In this document: one piece after another, positions 12,001-12,364 of the stretch
How positions within the stretch are numbered: the stretch's first letter is position 1
Layout of the letters: each line of letters opens with the position of its first letter
Source of the DNA: an uncultured Clostridia bacterium
Lineage (GTDB): Bacteria > Bacillota > Clostridia > Christensenellales > Maliibacteriaceae
Length of the DNA stretch: 12,364 nucleotides
Assembly (NCBI GenBank): GCA_934613185.1
Contig: CAKTSO010000046.1
Location: 1 to 12,364, forward strand
Direction of reading: 5' to 3'
Program-made: the position numbers and the translations under genes
Notes under the pieces: generated by a model
Databases searched by the model: none
What the model was told of the DNA's origin: nothing
The model's input: only the letters and a program-made list of their open reading frames with translations

Positions 12001-12364
12001 ATGAAAAAATCCCTCATCCTTCGCGCCATGGCACTGGCACTGATCCTGGTCATGGTTCTCGGCACGGTCGGCTGCGGCAAAAAAGCCGACAAGGATATCA
12101 CGCTGACGTTCCAGCAGTGGTTCGCCGATGAGTGCCCCGAGGGGCTTTTCCAGGAGCTGGTCGACGGCTTCTACGAAGAAACCGGCATTAAGATCGAGCT
12201 TCTGAACGCTCCCAACGCCGAGACAAAGACGACCCTGCTTGCGGGCGCGGCGAACAAGACCGTCGCCGACATCGTCGGCACCGACGGCAAGTGGGTCTCC
12301 GATCTGGTCGACGGCGGCGTGCTGACGCCTCTGGACGATCTGTTCGAATCCGGCGACGTCGATA
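12001..12364 (+). CDS. Extracellular solute-binding lipoprotein, family 1 (5' part only)
   Basis: About 121 N-terminal residues are present before the window ends. The signal peptide MKKSLILRAMALALILVM ends in a lipobox LGTVGC, with the lipidated cysteine near residue 25, followed by GKKADKD. The mature part begins ITLTFQQWFADE, then FQELVDGFYEETGIKIELLN and ADIVGTDGKWVSDLVDGGVLTPLDDL. This is the usual first-lobe pattern of family 1 (MalE-like) binding proteins, with a first beta strand, a long helix, and a peptide reporting where the protein is and 'what is at stake' for ligand contact further on. It would deliver a sugar or related solute to CUT1 permeases expected downstream. AAGGAGG (11987-11993) lies seven bases before the ATG, much stronger than the SD of the ATPase gene. 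Confidence 0.88.
   Translation, partial: MKKSLILRAMALALILVMVLGTVGCGKKADKDITLTFQQWFADECPEGLFQELVDGFYEETGIKIELLNAPNAETKTTLLAGAANKTVADIVGTDGKWVSDLVDGGVLTPLDDLFESGDVD

Noticed and set aside
1..12364. CRISPR arrays, insertion sequences, att sites, toxin-antitoxin pairs or phage genes.
   Set aside because: No regularly spaced repeats, transposase or integrase motifs, or terminal inverted repeats were seen; the dyads found are terminators or short regulatory-type repeats.

Overview
The window looks like chromosome of a GC-rich, low-GC-lineage-relative Gram-positive bacterium, most likely a Clostridia-class member of the Bacillota. The evidence is the gene families: a BceB/FtsX-type permease tail, a YwlG/UPF0340 protein, a DUF1858 redox-disulfide protein of the kind common in anaerobes, a PgcA-length phosphohexomutase and a UgpC/MsmX-type sugar ATPase. 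Other signs are strong AGGAGG-type Shine-Dalgarno (SD) sites before almost every gene, short lipoprotein signal peptides, and codon third positions dominated by G and C. No phage, transposon, CRISPR, tRNA or rRNA gene was seen. Genus cannot be fixed from this sequence alone.

Layout. (1) 1-317: the C-terminal end of an ABC permease, converging on a bidirectional terminator. (2) 388-1459, minus strand: a tight three-gene unit (two-TM membrane protein, HD-domain nucleotidase-like protein, small Cys-containing protein) linked by an ATGA overlap and an 11-nt gap. (3) 1604-3586, plus strand: a membrane-anchored metallophosphoesterase and two lipoproteins. The last lipoprotein has its SD buried in a strong terminator-like hairpin. 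(4) 3736-6107: an Lrp/AsnC regulator, a class I/II aminotransferase (GTGA overlap) and a rhomboid protease, with a good promoter and an overlapping double dyad upstream. (5) 6259-6870: a zinc-ribbon membrane protein with two candidate promoters. (6) 6932-7720, minus: YwlG/UPF0340 and an eight-cysteine mini-protein. (7) 7987-8202: DUF1858. (8) 8371-10101: phosphoglucomutase/phosphomannomutase with a near-consensus promoter and a 20-bp terminator stem. (9) 10190-10796: about 600 nt without a convincing gene, holding a consensus promoter, an attenuator-like hairpin and a cluster of four hairpins ahead of the next operon. (10) 10797-12364: a sugar-type ABC ATPase followed by the start of a lipoprotein solute-binding protein, which runs off the window.

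Functionally this is mostly ordinary metabolism and envelope biology. The ABC operon at the right end probably imports a carbohydrate. The phosphohexomutase would connect hexose phosphates to glycogen or envelope sugars. The Lrp and aminotransferase pair looks like a local amino-acid metabolism unit. I found no clear new multi-gene system. The parts most worth a second look are non-coding: the SD-sequestering terminator at 3136-3177 and the long structured region at 10310-10796.
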